25,951 nt of DNA from Acidimicrobiia bacterium (GCA_017882945.1 JADGON010000005.1:1-25951); one strand, 5' to 3'; shown: positions 7,143 through 15,952, counted from the stretch's first letter. Numbers and translations: made by a program. Notes: a model not told the origin generated them from the sequence alone.

Positions 7143-9530
7143 ATGGAGAAAGCGAGCCGGATGGCCGAGTGGCGGGGCCGGGCGTTCGGGCCTGCTTCGG
7201 AGCTTCCGTACCGTCGGCGCACGAGCGACCGGATCCGGGTCGTCGTCGCGGTCGTGCTGATGGCGCTCCTCATCGCGCACCAGGGCCACGAGAACGCGAG
7301 CGAGGACAGCCTCTTCCAGCTCGTCAACGGGCTCCCGAACGCGCTTGCGCCGCTGTTCGAGTTCCTCTACCGGTTCGGCGCGCTGTGGGCGGTCGGCCTG
7401 GTGGTCGTTGCCGCGCTCGTCGCGCGTCGCTGGCGACTCGCACGCGACATGGCGATCGCAGGTGTCGCAGCGTGGTTCCTCGCGCGACTGATCGGCGTCG
7501 TGGTCGTCGGGAACTCCAGCATCATGCAGGGAATCGACTACGCGCGCCGGTTCGACCAGACGCCGTCGTTTCCCGTGGTGCGCCTGGCGGTCATCGTCGC
7601 GGTGATCGCGGTGGCGTCGCCGTATCTCACGCGACCGATCCGCCGCCTCGGACAGCTGCTGATCCTGCTCCTGGCGGTCGCGTCGCTGTACCTGGGAACC
7701 GGGCTCCCGGACGCCGCGCTCGCCGCCATTGCCCTCGGTTGGGGAATCGCAGCGATCGTGCACCTGGCGTTCGGCTCGCCCGGCGGACGGCCCACGACCG
7801 CGCAGGTGGCCGCCGCGCTGCAGGAGCTGACCGGGTTGGACGGCTCCGTCACGCTCGCTCCGTCACAACCCCACTACGGCACCGTCATGCTCTCGGACGG
7901 CAGCGACGGGCCGTTGTGGATCCGGGTGCTCGGCCGGGACGAGGCAGACGCGCAGTTCCTCGCGAAGGTCGGTCGGTCCGTGCTCTACAAGGACGCGGGT
8001 CCGAAGATGCACCTCACCCGGCTGAGTGAGGTGGAGCACGAGGCCTACGTCACGCTTCTTGCCGAGCGAGCCGAGGTGCGCGTGCCGCCGGTTGTCGTTG
8101 CCGGCGTCGCGGGACCGAGTGCCGCGCTGCTGGTGATCCGTCCGGTCGCCGGGACGAGGCTGAAGGAGACGGATCCTGCGGTCGTCACCGATGCGGTGCT
8201 CGACGATCTCTGGGCCCAGGTGAGTCGTCTTCACGGAGCGCGCGTCGCGCACGGCGCGCTGAACGCCCGTCACGTCGTGCTCGGCAACGACGGCGCGGCG
8301 ATCGTCGGCTTCGAGCGCGCGGTCGGCTCCGCGAGCGGTACCCAACGGGCCGCAGACGTCGCGGAGCTGCTCCTGAGCACCGCGGATCTGGTGGGCAACG
8401 ACCGGGCGATTGCTGCCGCGATGCGGGGGGTCGGGACCGCGACGTTGGTCGAGGCACTTCCGCTGCTCCAGCCGGCCGCGCTGAGCAGCGACATGCACGT
8501 GCGGCGCAAGGAGCGCAAGGAGCGCAACCAGGAGATTGCCGCGCTCCGCGACGCGGCCGCGGCGGCAGCCAGTACGGAGGCGCCGCCGCTCCAGCAGCTG
8601 TACCGGGTCAGTGGCACGAACTTGATGATGGCGATCGGCACGCTGATCGCGGTCTTCGCCCTCTTGTCCCAGGTCGGCGACCCGCAGACGTTCTACGAGA
8701 CGATCAAGGGCGCCGACTGGGCCTGGCTCGCGGTGGCCATGTTCATCTCGCTGCTCACCAACTTCGCGACCGCGATCGCGCTCATGGGCACCGTGCCGAT
8801 CAACCTGCCGCTCGTCCGCACGGCCGAGCTGCAGCTGTCGATGTCGTTCTCGAACCTCGCCGTCCCCGCGGTGGGAGGCATGGCCGCGCAGATCCGGTTC
8901 CTCCAGCGCCAGGGCGTCGACCTCGCGTCGGCGGTGGCCTCGGGCGGGCTGCTCATCAACGTGGGCAACATCGTGGCGCAGGTGATCCTGCTCGTCTTCG
9001 CGGTGGTGCTGTCGCCGACCACCCTCCACGCCGGGAAGATCCCGACGGACTCGATCGTGGAGGTGGTGCTGATCGCGCTCGTGGTCATCGCGATCGGACT
9101 CGGGGTCGTCTTCGGGGTGCCGAAGGTGCGGAAGCTCGCACTCCCGCCGATCAAGAGCGCGTCGGCCACGATGTGGGCGGCCGCCCGCTCGCCTCGGCGC
9201 GTCGCGCAGCTCCTCGGTGGGAACACGATCAACGCGTTGATGTACGCCGCGGTGATGGACGCCTGCCTCGCGGCCTTCGGTGGTTCGATCAACTTCTGGA
9301 CGCTGCTGTCGATCAACATCTTCGTCTCGACGATCGCGTCGCTGGTCCCGATCCCGGGGGGCGGCACCGCCGTCTCCTCGGTCGGCATGTCCGGAGCGCT
9401 GGTCGCGGTCGGGATCTCGAACGAGGTCGCGGTTGCCGCGGTGCTCGCCAATCAGCTCGTGGCGAACTTCATCCCCGCAGTGCCGGGCTGGTGGGCAACG
9501 AACGACCTGCTCCACGACGAGTACCTCTGA
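7143..9530 (+). CDS. Three-part membrane protein: degenerate PAP2, pseudokinase, LPG-type flippase
   Basis: A 795-residue inner-membrane protein. Residues 30-210 hold several membrane helices laid out like a PAP2 phosphatase, ending YLGTGLPD...ALGWG, but the phosphatase His residues (PSGH and GAHxPxD motifs) are absent. Residues about 220-450 form a kinase-like domain with the GRDEADA and VEHEAYVTLLAERA segments of an actinobacterial kinase-like group. Its key residues are lost: Arg261 where the ATP Lys is expected, HGALN (370-374) for HxDLxxxN, and GFE (389-391) for DFG. Residues 490-790 form the multi-helix flippase-like domain of lysylphosphatidylglycerol synthase. It probably moves or senses a lipid, with non-catalytic regulatory domains. 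ATG 7143 is supported by a leaderless -10 at 7129. Confidence 0.82.
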   Translation: MEKASRMAEWRGRAFGPASELPYRRRTSDRIRVVVAVVLMALLIAHQGHENASEDSLFQLVNGLPNALAPLFEFLYRFGALWAVGLVVVAALVARRWRLARDMAIAGVAAWFLARLIGVVVVGNSSIMQGIDYARRFDQTPSFPVVRLAVIVAVIAVASPYLTRPIRRLGQLLILLLAVASLYLGTGLPDAALAAIALGWGIAAIVHLAFGSPGGRPTTAQVAAALQELTGLDGSVTLAPSQPHYGTVMLSDGSDGPLWIRVLGRDEADAQFLAKVGRSVLYKDAGPKMHLTRLSEVEHEAYVTLLAERAEVRVPPVVVAGVAGPSAALLVIRPVAGTRLKETDPAVVTDAVLDDLWAQVSRLHGARVAHGALNARHVVLGNDGAAIVGFERAVGSASGTQRAADVAELLLSTADLVGNDRAIAAAMRGVGTATLVEALPLLQPAALSSDMHVRRKERKERNQEIAALRDAAAAAASTEAPPLQQLYRVSGTNLMMAIGTLIAVFALLSQVGDPQTFYETIKGADWAWLAVAMFISLLTNFATAIALMGTVPINLPLVRTAELQLSMSFSNLAVPAVGGMAAQIRFLQRQGVDLASAVASGGLLINVGNIVAQVILLVFAVVLSPTTLHAGKIPTDSIVEVVLIALVVIAIGLGVVFGVPKVRKLALPPIKSASATMWAAARSPRRVAQLLGGNTINALMYAAVMDACLAAFGGSINFWTLLSINIFVSTIASLVPIPGGGTAVSSVGMSGALVAVGISNEVAVAAVLANQLVANFIPAVPGWWATNDLLHDEYL

Positions 9531-9534
9531 GCGA

Positions 9535-11019
9535 TCACGCGACTTCGGCGCAATCCACTCGGAGCGGAGGCGCGTCGAGCGCGCAGTGCGACGTCGGAAC
9601 GGGGGCCTCGCCCTCGCTCGGCGCGTGCAGCGGGCGCCGGATCGTGGCCCAGGCAACCACACCTCCGGCCATGAGCGTGGCTCCCGCGATGAGCATCGCC
9701 ACGTGGAACCCCGAGGAGAAGTCCACGGGGCTCCCGAAGTCCGCATTGCTGATCCCCGCGAGTGGAGGCAGGGTCGCGACCGCGATGAGCCCGGCCGTGC
9801 GCGCGACGTCGTTGTTCACTGCGGACGCGACCCCGGCGAACTGCTCCGGCGCCGCGCCGAGCACCGTCGCCGTCAAGGGCGCGACTGTCAGCGCGAGACC
9901 GCAACCGAACACGATCACCGCGGGCAGCACATCAGCCCAATAGGTGCTCGACGATCCGATGCGGGTCATCAGCATGAGTCCGCCGCCCGCGATGATGGGC
10001 CCGAAGGTCATCGGGATCCGCGGGCCGATGCGCGTCGCCAACCGGCCGGCTCTCGCGGATCCGAACAGCATGATGATCGTGATCGGGAGCAGGGCAGCGC
10101 CCGACGCGATCGGCGAGAAGTCGACCACTGTCTGCAGCTGGATCGGCAGGAGGAAGAACGCGCCTGCGAGCGCGGCGTACACGACGAACGTCACGCCGTT
10201 GGCCGCGCTGAACTGCATCGTCTTGAAGATGCCGAGTGGGACCAGCGGGTGCGCGCTGCGCTGCTCGACCGCCACGAACGCCCCGAGACACGCCAGCCCA
10301 CCGATGAGCGGTATGAGCACCTCGGGTGACGACCATCCCCGCTCCGGTCCGCTCGTGAGTGCGGCGATCACGCCCGCCAGTCCGAGAACCGTGAGTGCCG
10401 CGCCCGCCAGGTCGAGACCGGAGGGAGCGCTCTCGTTGCGCGTCTCCGGCACGTGCTTCAGCCCTACGACGATCACGACGACCGCGAACGGCAGGTTGAT
10501 GAGGAAGATCCAACGCCACGACGCCGACTGCACGAGCCACCCACCGAGGAACGGGCCGAGCGCGGTCATGATGCCGCCGAGCCCGGACCAGGCGCCGATT
10601 GCGGCGGCGCGGTCGTCCGACGCGAAGCTCGCTTCGAGGATGGCCAGGCTGCCGGGCGTGAGCAGCGCTGCGCCCATTCCCTGCAACGCGCGGGCCGCGA
10701 TCAGGACTTCGGTGTTCGGGGCGACGGAGCAGATCAGCGAGGCGCCGGCGAACCAGCCGACGCCGATGAGGAACATCTTCCGGCGCCCGAACCGGTCGCC
10801 GAGCGCGCCACCGAGCAGGAGGAACCCGGCCAGGGTGAGCGTGTACGCGTTGACGACCCACTGCAGACCGGAGAGGCCGGCGCCGAAGTCCTTGCCGATC
10901 GTCGGCAGCGCGATGTTGACGACCGTGGCGTCGAGCATCGCCAACCCCGAGCCGAGCACCGTCGCGAGCAGGACCCAGCGGCCCGCAGGCGTCCCGAAGC
11001 GGAGGTTGCGTTCGGTCAC
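9535..11019 (-). CDS. DHA2-family (EmrB/QacA) MFS multidrug exporter
   Basis: A 494-residue, 14-helix drug:proton antiporter of the cytoplasmic membrane. The DHA2 motif LDATVVNIALPTIGKDF lies in helix 1 (about residues 28-45), motif A (GALGDRFGRRKMF) follows between helices 2 and 3, and motif C-like glycine/proline spacing (GGIMTALGPFLGG) is in helix 5. GTG 11019 is chosen because GGAG lies about 6 bases upstream; a longer frame to 11169 would overlap the preceding esterase gene and adds only low-complexity residues. It lies 16 bp downstream of the esterase stop and is probably cotranscribed with it. The substrate is unknown. The 4-bp gap to the convergent flippase gene leaves no room for a terminator. 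Confidence 0.9.
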   Translation of the reverse strand: MTERNLRFGTPAGRWVLLATVLGSGLAMLDATVVNIALPTIGKDFGAGLSGLQWVVNAYTLTLAGFLLLGGALGDRFGRRKMFLIGVGWFAGASLICSVAPNTEVLIAARALQGMGAALLTPGSLAILEASFASDDRAAAIGAWSGLGGIMTALGPFLGGWLVQSASWRWIFLINLPFAVVVIVVGLKHVPETRNESAPSGLDLAGAALTVLGLAGVIAALTSGPERGWSSPEVLIPLIGGLACLGAFVAVEQRSAHPLVPLGIFKTMQFSAANGVTFVVYAALAGAFFLLPIQLQTVVDFSPIASGAALLPITIIMLFGSARAGRLATRIGPRIPMTFGPIIAGGGLMLMTRIGSSSTYWADVLPAVIVFGCGLALTVAPLTATVLGAAPEQFAGVASAVNNDVARTAGLIAVATLPPLAGISNADFGSPVDFSSGFHVAMLIAGATLMAGGVVAWATIRRPLHAPSEGEAPVPTSHCALDAPPLRVDCAEVA

Positions 11020-11035
11020 GATGGGCTCCGGACGG

Positions 11036-12076
11036 TCAGCTCCGGGGAAGTGGGTGCGCCTGGAAGAACTTCCAGATGAGCTCGTCGGCGTTGATCGAAG
11101 AGGTCGTCGGGCCCACTGCGGCCACGACCGCCTTCGAGAAGTCGCTGCCCGGCCAGGTGTGTCCGCCACCGGTCACGCGGTACAGCTCGGCCTCGGCGCC
11201 CTTCGGGCACGAGAAGCTGATGAGCGTCACGTCGGCCGCGACCGCCTTCTCGGTCGGCGTCTTCTTGCAGCCGTTGCGGACCGCCCAGGCGGCCGTGATC
11301 TCGGGGATCGTCGGGCCCTTCGGCGCGCTCGGGTCCACCGCGGCCGGCCCGAGCTTCTTGCCCGAGCCATCGGGTGCGGGCAGGTCGGCGACCCTCGCGC
11401 CGAGACCGCCGTCGTAGCTGACGAAGCCGTCCGCGGTGCCGTGGAACGTGATCACGGGCACCGGGCGGGTCGGCTTGCATCCGGGGATGTCGCGGATCCC
11501 CGCGACCGGGGCGGCTGCGGCGATCCGATCCGCGTACTTGCATGCGACCGCCGAGGTCATGAACGCACCGTTCGAGAGCCCGGTGACGTAGACGCGCTGC
11601 TGGTCCACGCACACGGTGCGCTCGACCTCGTCGAGCAGGTCACCGAGGTAGATCATGTCGGCCGAGTCCAGCTTCGTGTCCCAACGCGGCACCGAGGTCC
11701 CGCTGCCTTGCGGCGTGATCGTGACGAAGCCGTGGGTGTCGCCGAAAGGTTCGAGCGCGGACATCTTGGTGTGGACCGTGGCGCCCTCCGCGTAGCCGTG
11801 CAGATCGAGCACGACCGGAACCGGCTTGGACCCGGAGTACCCCGCGGGGATGTGGCGGTAGTACCAGCGCTCGGCCCCGCCGGAGCTCGTCGTGACCTTC
11901 TGCTCGCCCGCCGCGAGCGGCGTCGTCGCCTTGCAGCCAGCCGACGGCTTGGCCGCGACCAGGGACGGGTTGGTAGTCGAGGCACGGGTCGGGGTCGAGC
12001 TATGGGCGCTGCTGCTGGTGCACGAAGCGAGCACCAGGACGGCGACTCCGAGAGCCAGAACGAGACGTACACGCAT
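11036..12076 (-). CDS. Lipoprotein esterase of the PHB-depolymerase / feruloyl-esterase (CE1, LpqC-like) family
   Basis: A 346-residue alpha/beta hydrolase anchored outside the membrane. The signal peptide (1-18) ends in the lipobox LASC with Cys19 as lipidation site, followed by a Ser/Thr-rich linker (20-42). The oxyanion segment DLHGYAEG is at 91-98, the nucleophile elbow GLSNG at 166-170 (Ser168), HGTAD at 212-216 probably carries the Asp, and GGGHTWPG near 318 carries the His. The nucleophile elbow and GGGHTWPG are typical of secreted polyhydroxyalkanoate depolymerases and feruloyl esterases; the exact ester substrate cannot be told. ATG 12076 is preferred over an upstream frame because the signal peptide starts there. 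CAGGAT lies 6 bases upstream (12088-12083), possibly a leaderless -10. Confidence 0.88.
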   Translation of the reverse strand: MRVRLVLALGVAVLVLASCTSSSAHSSTPTRASTTNPSLVAAKPSAGCKATTPLAAGEQKVTTSSGGAERWYYRHIPAGYSGSKPVPVVLDLHGYAEGATVHTKMSALEPFGDTHGFVTITPQGSGTSVPRWDTKLDSADMIYLGDLLDEVERTVCVDQQRVYVTGLSNGAFMTSAVACKYADRIAAAAPVAGIRDIPGCKPTRPVPVITFHGTADGFVSYDGGLGARVADLPAPDGSGKKLGPAAVDPSAPKGPTIPEITAAWAVRNGCKKTPTEKAVAADVTLISFSCPKGAEAELYRVTGGGHTWPGSDFSKAVVAAVGPTTSSINADELIWKFFQAHPLPRS

Positions 12077-12140
12077 AGCAGCATCCTGGCACGAGGCCGT
12101 TGCGCCGGCACGTCGACACAACCCTGCCGAGCCTGACGAC

Positions 12141-12300
12141 ATGACCGAGCTCGGCGAGCGGTTCGTCGACGCCGTCAACGCGATCATCGGCGTCTATCGG
12201 GGGTACCGGGCGGCGCACGCGGGGGGATGGCGGGGTGTCGTACGCGCGGCGCGCCGCGTCGTGACCGAACGCCAGATGGCCCGGAGGGGCGTGAGGGCGA
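12141..12300 (+). pseudogene. Relic of a catalase N-terminus
   Basis: In the 245-bp gap between the esterase and the first amidohydrolase, a frame from ATG 12141 begins MTELGERFVDAVNAI, then GVYRGYRAAHAGG. This is laid out like the N-terminal helix of catalase-like (SrpA/monofunctional) proteins, where VDALN...GxHPGxRAAHAKG precedes the first beta strand. After about residue 30 the resemblance stops and the sequence becomes Arg-rich; none of the catalase heme or active-site segments follow. It therefore looks like a gene fragment left by deletion. The match is short, and chance similarity is possible. Confidence 0.4.
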
Positions 12301-12309
12301 GTAGCCCCG

Positions 12310-12315
12310 TAGAGT
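12310..12315 (+). promoter_or_regulatory. Leaderless -10 hexamer TAGAGT
   Basis: TAGAGT ends 6 bases before ATG 12322 and there is no Shine-Dalgarno, so the amidohydrolase mRNA is probably leaderless. No clear -35 box is visible. Confidence 0.5.
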
Positions 12316-12321
12316 GGGCTC

Positions 12322-13548
12322 ATGACGAGTGCGACGATGAGTCCCGAAGACCGCTACACGATCATCTCGGCCGACTGTCACGCCGGCGCCAGCCACGAGA
12401 TGTACCGCGAGTACCTCGAGAAGAAGTATCTCGACGACTTCGACGCCTGGCGCGAGAAGTACCGGAACCCGTTCCGCGACCTCCAGGACGGCGGTCGGGT
12501 GCGCAACTGGGACGACGAGCGCCGGATCGGTGACGAGGAGCGCGACGGCATCGTGGCCGAGGTGGTGTTCCCGAACACCGTCCCGCCGTTCTTTCCGAGC
12601 TTCATCCTGTTCGCTCGCCCTCCCACGGCCGACGAGTACGAGCACCGTCTCGCGGGCATCCGCGCGCACAACCGCTGGATGGCGGACTGGTGTGCGCGCT
12701 TTCCCGAGCGTCGCGCCGGTATCGGTCAGATCTTCCTGAACGATGTCGACGACGCGATCGAAGACGTGCGCTGGATCAAGGAGCACGGTCTGCGCGGTGG
12801 GGTGCTGATCTCCGCGGTCGCTCCGGACGTGGACTACATCAAGCCGCTCTACGACCCGGTCTACGACCCGCTCTGGAGAGTGTGCGAGGAGCTCGAGCTC
12901 CCAGTGAACAGCCACGGCGGCACCGGCCTTCCCAACTACGGGAAGTACCCCGCGGCCGCGCTGCTGTTCATCACGGAGGTGTCGTTCTACTCGCAGCGCC
13001 CCTTCGTGCAGCTGCTGTTCTCGGGCGTGTTCGAGCGCTTCCCCAACCTGAAGTTCGTGATGACGGAGATGGGCTGCGCGTGGCTCCCACCGATGCTGCG
13101 GCACTTCGACCGGCTGCTCGAGCAGATCCAGAAGACGGGTCGTACGGGTGAGATGCGGTATTCGGAAGAGCACGTCCTCCCGAAGTCCGCGACCGAGTAC
13201 TTCCACCAGAACTGCTACGTGGGTGTGAGCCAGCCCGGTCCGGATGACGTCGCGGCGCGTTACAAGATCGGGCTGGATCGCTTCATGTGGGGCAGCGACT
13301 ACCCCCATGACGAGGGGACGTACCCGTACACGCGCGAGCACCTGCGCCAGCTGTTCCATGACAGCGACCCCGCTGAGCTGCAGCAGATCCTCGCGGGCAG
13401 CGCGGCGGACCTCTACGGCTTCGATCTCGACGCGCTCGCGCCGCTCGCCGCCAAGGTCGGCCCGACGGTCGCCGAGCTCTCGCAGCCGCTCACCGAGCTG
13501 CCGGAGAAGCCGAACGAGGCGCTCCTGAAGGCCGTGCACAACACGTAG
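12322..13548 (+). CDS. Amidohydrolase-2 family metal-dependent hydrolase/decarboxylase, copy 1
   Basis: A 408-residue TIM-barrel enzyme of the amidohydrolase-2 (ACMSD-like) group, which hydrolyses or decarboxylates ring-cleavage or carboxylated aromatic/steroid-type substrates using a bound metal. Visible metal-site parts are ISADCHAG near residue 15 (the first strand, usually DxH), NSHGGTG around 194, EMGCAWLP around 249 and the catalytic-Asp strand WGSDYPHDEG around 323. The C-terminal helix ends QILAGSAADLYGFD. Length is usual. Initiation is leaderless from TAGAGT at 12310. It is followed after 38 bp by a second member of the same family, probably in one transcript. The substrate is unknown. 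Confidence 0.88.
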   Translation: MTSATMSPEDRYTIISADCHAGASHEMYREYLEKKYLDDFDAWREKYRNPFRDLQDGGRVRNWDDERRIGDEERDGIVAEVVFPNTVPPFFPSFILFARPPTADEYEHRLAGIRAHNRWMADWCARFPERRAGIGQIFLNDVDDAIEDVRWIKEHGLRGGVLISAVAPDVDYIKPLYDPVYDPLWRVCEELELPVNSHGGTGLPNYGKYPAAALLFITEVSFYSQRPFVQLLFSGVFERFPNLKFVMTEMGCAWLPPMLRHFDRLLEQIQKTGRTGEMRYSEEHVLPKSATEYFHQNCYVGVSQPGPDDVAARYKIGLDRFMWGSDYPHDEGTYPYTREHLRQLFHDSDPAELQQILAGSAADLYGFDLDALAPLAAKVGPTVAELSQPLTELPEKPNEALLKAVHNT

Positions 13549-13586
13549 GGCGTCACGAACGGGAACGCAACGGGGGGGGGAGTGCC

Positions 13587-14795
13587 GTGCCGTACATGAG
13601 CGGGCGAGTGGTGCACGATGCCGATGCCCACATCATGGAGACCCCGAACTGGCTGCGCGATCACGCAGACCCCGTTGTGCGCGACCAGATCCCTCCACTC
13701 TCGCTGTCGGGTGGCAACGAGCTGCGCCAGACCGGCGATCCGGAGGAGCAGCTGCGCGACCTCGAGGCCGCGTTCGAGCGGTTGGCGCGCAAGCACGCAT
13801 CGGACGAGTACCGCGCGGTCGAGGCCGAAGAGATCATGAACCGCAAGAACTTCGCCGCGACCGGAGCCTTCATCCCCCAGGACCGCTCCCGCGCCCTGGA
13901 TCTCCTGGGGTTCTCGAGCCAGCTCGTGTTCAACACGTTCCACAACCGGCGCCTCCACGACTGGGAGCACACGGGCAACCTCGAGCTCGCGCTCGGCACC
14001 GCGCGTGCGCACAACCGCGGGATGGTCGAGTTCTGCGCGGGTGACGTCCGCCTGTTGCCGACCTGCTACGTCCCGCTCGTCGACTTCGACGCAGCGCTCG
14101 CGATGACCGACGAAGCGATCGCGATGGGTGCCGCCGCGCTCCTCGTCGCATCCGGCTGCCCGCCGGGTCACTCTCCCAGCCACCTCGCGCTCGACCCGGT
14201 CTGGGCCCGCGCGCAGGAGGCGGCCATCCCGATCGTGTTCCATGTCGGCGGCACCGGGGACCTCATCGACGCGAGCTACTTCCAGAACGGCCTACCCATC
14301 CCGCCCGACTTCCATGGCGGCGAGGAGAACTTCCGGTCGGTCGACTACATGGGGATCCCGGGACCGCCGGCGCAGACGCTGGCCACGATGATCTTCGACG
14401 GCGTGCTCGAGCGGTTCCCGGACCTGCGCATCGGTGTCATCGAGCAGGGCGCGATCTGGGTGCCGTCGTGGATGCGCCAGATGGAGTCGGCGTTCGAGGC
14501 GTTCGTCAAGCACGAGGAGCGTCTGCGCGCCCTGTCGATGCGCCCGAGCGAGTACGTGCGCCGCCAGATCCGCTTCACGCCGTATCCGACCGAAGACGTG
14601 GGCTGGATCATCGAGCAGGCCGGACCCGAGGTCTGCCTGTTCTCCTCGGACTACCCCCACGTCGAGGGCGGACGCCGCCCGGTGGAGCGCTTCGAGGCGT
14701 CGTTGGGCGACGCGGACGAGCAGACCCGGGACGCCTTCTACCGCGACAACTTCCTCGACCTCATGGGCTCGGCCGCGATGGCACTCGCAAGGTAG
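13587..14795 (+). CDS. Amidohydrolase-2 family metal-dependent hydrolase/decarboxylase, copy 2
   Basis: A 402-residue TIM-barrel enzyme of the same family as the preceding gene but clearly divergent. Strand 1 reads VVHDADAHIME near residue 9 (DxH ligands), with IVFHVGGTG around 213, EQGAIWVPSWM around 281 and FSSDYPHVEGG around 352 carrying the catalytic Asp. GTG 13587 is chosen because a G-run and GGAG sit directly upstream (13572-13582); ATG 13596 is the alternative. The differing C-terminal and central loops suggest a different substrate, so the pair may act at successive steps rather than being redundant. This is inferred from the arrangement only. Confidence 0.88.
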   Translation: MPYMSGRVVHDADAHIMETPNWLRDHADPVVRDQIPPLSLSGGNELRQTGDPEEQLRDLEAAFERLARKHASDEYRAVEAEEIMNRKNFAATGAFIPQDRSRALDLLGFSSQLVFNTFHNRRLHDWEHTGNLELALGTARAHNRGMVEFCAGDVRLLPTCYVPLVDFDAALAMTDEAIAMGAAALLVASGCPPGHSPSHLALDPVWARAQEAAIPIVFHVGGTGDLIDASYFQNGLPIPPDFHGGEENFRSVDYMGIPGPPAQTLATMIFDGVLERFPDLRIGVIEQGAIWVPSWMRQMESAFEAFVKHEERLRALSMRPSEYVRRQIRFTPYPTEDVGWIIEQAGPEVCLFSSDYPHVEGGRRPVERFEASLGDADEQTRDAFYRDNFLDLMGSAAMALAR

Positions 14796-14808
14796 GTGCG
14801 ACGCAACC

Positions 14809-15123
14809 TCAGGCCAGCAGCTCGTGGAACGGCTCGGGATCGGAGAGACTCGTCGCGGAAGTGCCGCGACGGACGAACTCGACCCGTGCGGGCCAGCGGG
14901 TCACGAATTGATCGTTGGTCGAGGAGTCCCAACGAAGGAAGCTCACTTCCTCGATGTCGACCCGAAAGAGATGGAAGCGGCCAGGTTCCGGTCGCCATCC
15001 GAGAGTGGATGCCACCGCGTCGGCGCGGATTGTGCCGACGAGCACCACACCAGGGTCGCCGAGCTTGGCTCGACCGAGCTGCGCCAGAGCCGGCTCCAAC
15101 TGCTCGAACTCGTCCCGGTGCAC
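14809..15123 (-). pseudogene. Pyridoxamine-phosphate-oxidase-like protein with internal deletion
   Basis: An open frame of 104 codons from GTG 15123. Residues 1-34 match the N-terminus of actinobacterial PPOX-like FMN-binding proteins (MHRDEF...GVVLVGTIRAD). Residues 37-104 match their C-terminus (LGWRPEPGRFHLFRVD...FVRRGTSAT). The intervening section of the usual fold, about 70 residues including the PRISPxEP strand and the strands that bind FMN or F420, is missing, joined in frame at about residue 35. Without it a split-barrel cofactor site cannot form, so the gene is probably dead or reduced to another role. It is convergent with the second amidohydrolase, 13 bp apart, and shows no obvious Shine-Dalgarno. 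Confidence 0.55.
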
Positions 15124-15181
15124 CCGACCATGGTCTTCGGAAGCCGCAACGGCGGCAATGGATGCTCAACGAGGTGGCCGG

Positions 15182-15952
15182 CTACCGGCGCCGGCCCACG
15201 AGGTGGAAGAGCCGGCTGAGCTGGCGGTACGGATCGCGCCGGCTGGCCTCGAGCTCGACCGCGAGCACCTCGTCGATCGGATCGCCGGCGGGCCGGTCCC
15301 GCGCCCACTGCTCGCTGAACAACCGGACGCCGTACCAGGCGATCTGATCGACGCCATGCGTGCGGAGCTCGTCGGTCAGCTCGTCGAGATCGTCGCCGCG
15401 CGTGTCGATGCCGAGCCCGTTGACCTGGCGTTCGGCGTCGAACGCGGCGAGCGTCGCACTCCAGTCACCATCGAGTCCCGGCCGCATGGCCATCGTGCGC
15501 CGGTTCTTCGTGACGATCGAGACGATGCCGCCCGGTCGAGCCGACGCACACAGCGCGGCGAGCAACGGGCTCGGATCGTCGAGGTACATGATCACGCCGT
15601 GACACAGCACGCTGTCGAACCGACCCTCGCCGAGCAACACCGGCGCCTGCTCGCCGTCGGCTTCGACCAGCTCGACGCGCGCCGCGACCTCGTCGGGCTC
15701 GGCGTCGAGGCGGAGCGCGGCCTCGGCCAGCATGACGGCTGAAGGATCCACGATCGTGACCTGGTATCCCGCGCTGGCCAGCGGGATCGACTGGTGACCC
15801 GCGCCACCACCGATGTCGACGATCTCCGCGGGAGCCGGCGGGAGGTGCTCGGTCAGGTGATCGTGCAGGACGTGGGTCCGGATCTGCCCGTACAGCTGGG
15901 TGTAGTGGTGGACGAACTGATTGGCCACCGGATCCCACCGCGCATCACCCAT
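15182..15952 (-). CDS. CmoM/SmtA-like SAM-dependent methyltransferase
   Basis: A 256-residue class I methyltransferase. Motif I is IVDIGGGAGHQSI (44-56), the acidic end of strand 2 is TIVDP (66-70), and the post-motif segment FDSVLCHGVIMYLDDP matches the layout of CmoM, which methylates carboxymethoxyuridine in the tRNA wobble position. The C-terminal WYGVRLFSEQW and RDPYRQLSRLFHLVGR also follow the CmoM plan. CmoM itself belongs with CmoA/CmoB, which are not seen here, so a small-molecule substrate is equally possible. ATG 15952 is chosen from the conserved start; CAGAAT lies 6 bases upstream and may serve as a leaderless -10. Divergent from the DJ-1-like gene. Confidence 0.8.
   Translation of the reverse strand: MGDARWDPVANQFVHHYTQLYGQIRTHVLHDHLTEHLPPAPAEIVDIGGGAGHQSIPLASAGYQVTIVDPSAVMLAEAALRLDAEPDEVAARVELVEADGEQAPVLLGEGRFDSVLCHGVIMYLDDPSPLLAALCASARPGGIVSIVTKNRRTMAMRPGLDGDWSATLAAFDAERQVNGLGIDTRGDDLDELTDELRTHGVDQIAWYGVRLFSEQWARDRPAGDPIDEVLAVELEASRRDPYRQLSRLFHLVGRRR

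Noticed and set aside
7863..9746. Very long open frame (627 codons) antisense to the flippase gene
   Set aside because: Composition is the antisense of G/C-ending codons; the plus-strand protein has clear domains.
11020..11169. Extended N-terminus for the MFS exporter
   Set aside because: It would overlap the esterase coding end, is low-complexity, and GTG 11019 has a GGAG site.
12077..12118. TGTCGA on the minus strand upstream of the esterase as a third ECF42 promoter
   Set aside because: No CGAC at 16-18 bases downstream.
9944..12136. Long plus-strand open frame (730 codons) opposite the MFS and esterase genes
   Set aside because: No recognisable domain; the minus-strand genes have DHA2 motifs, a lipobox and a catalytic triad.
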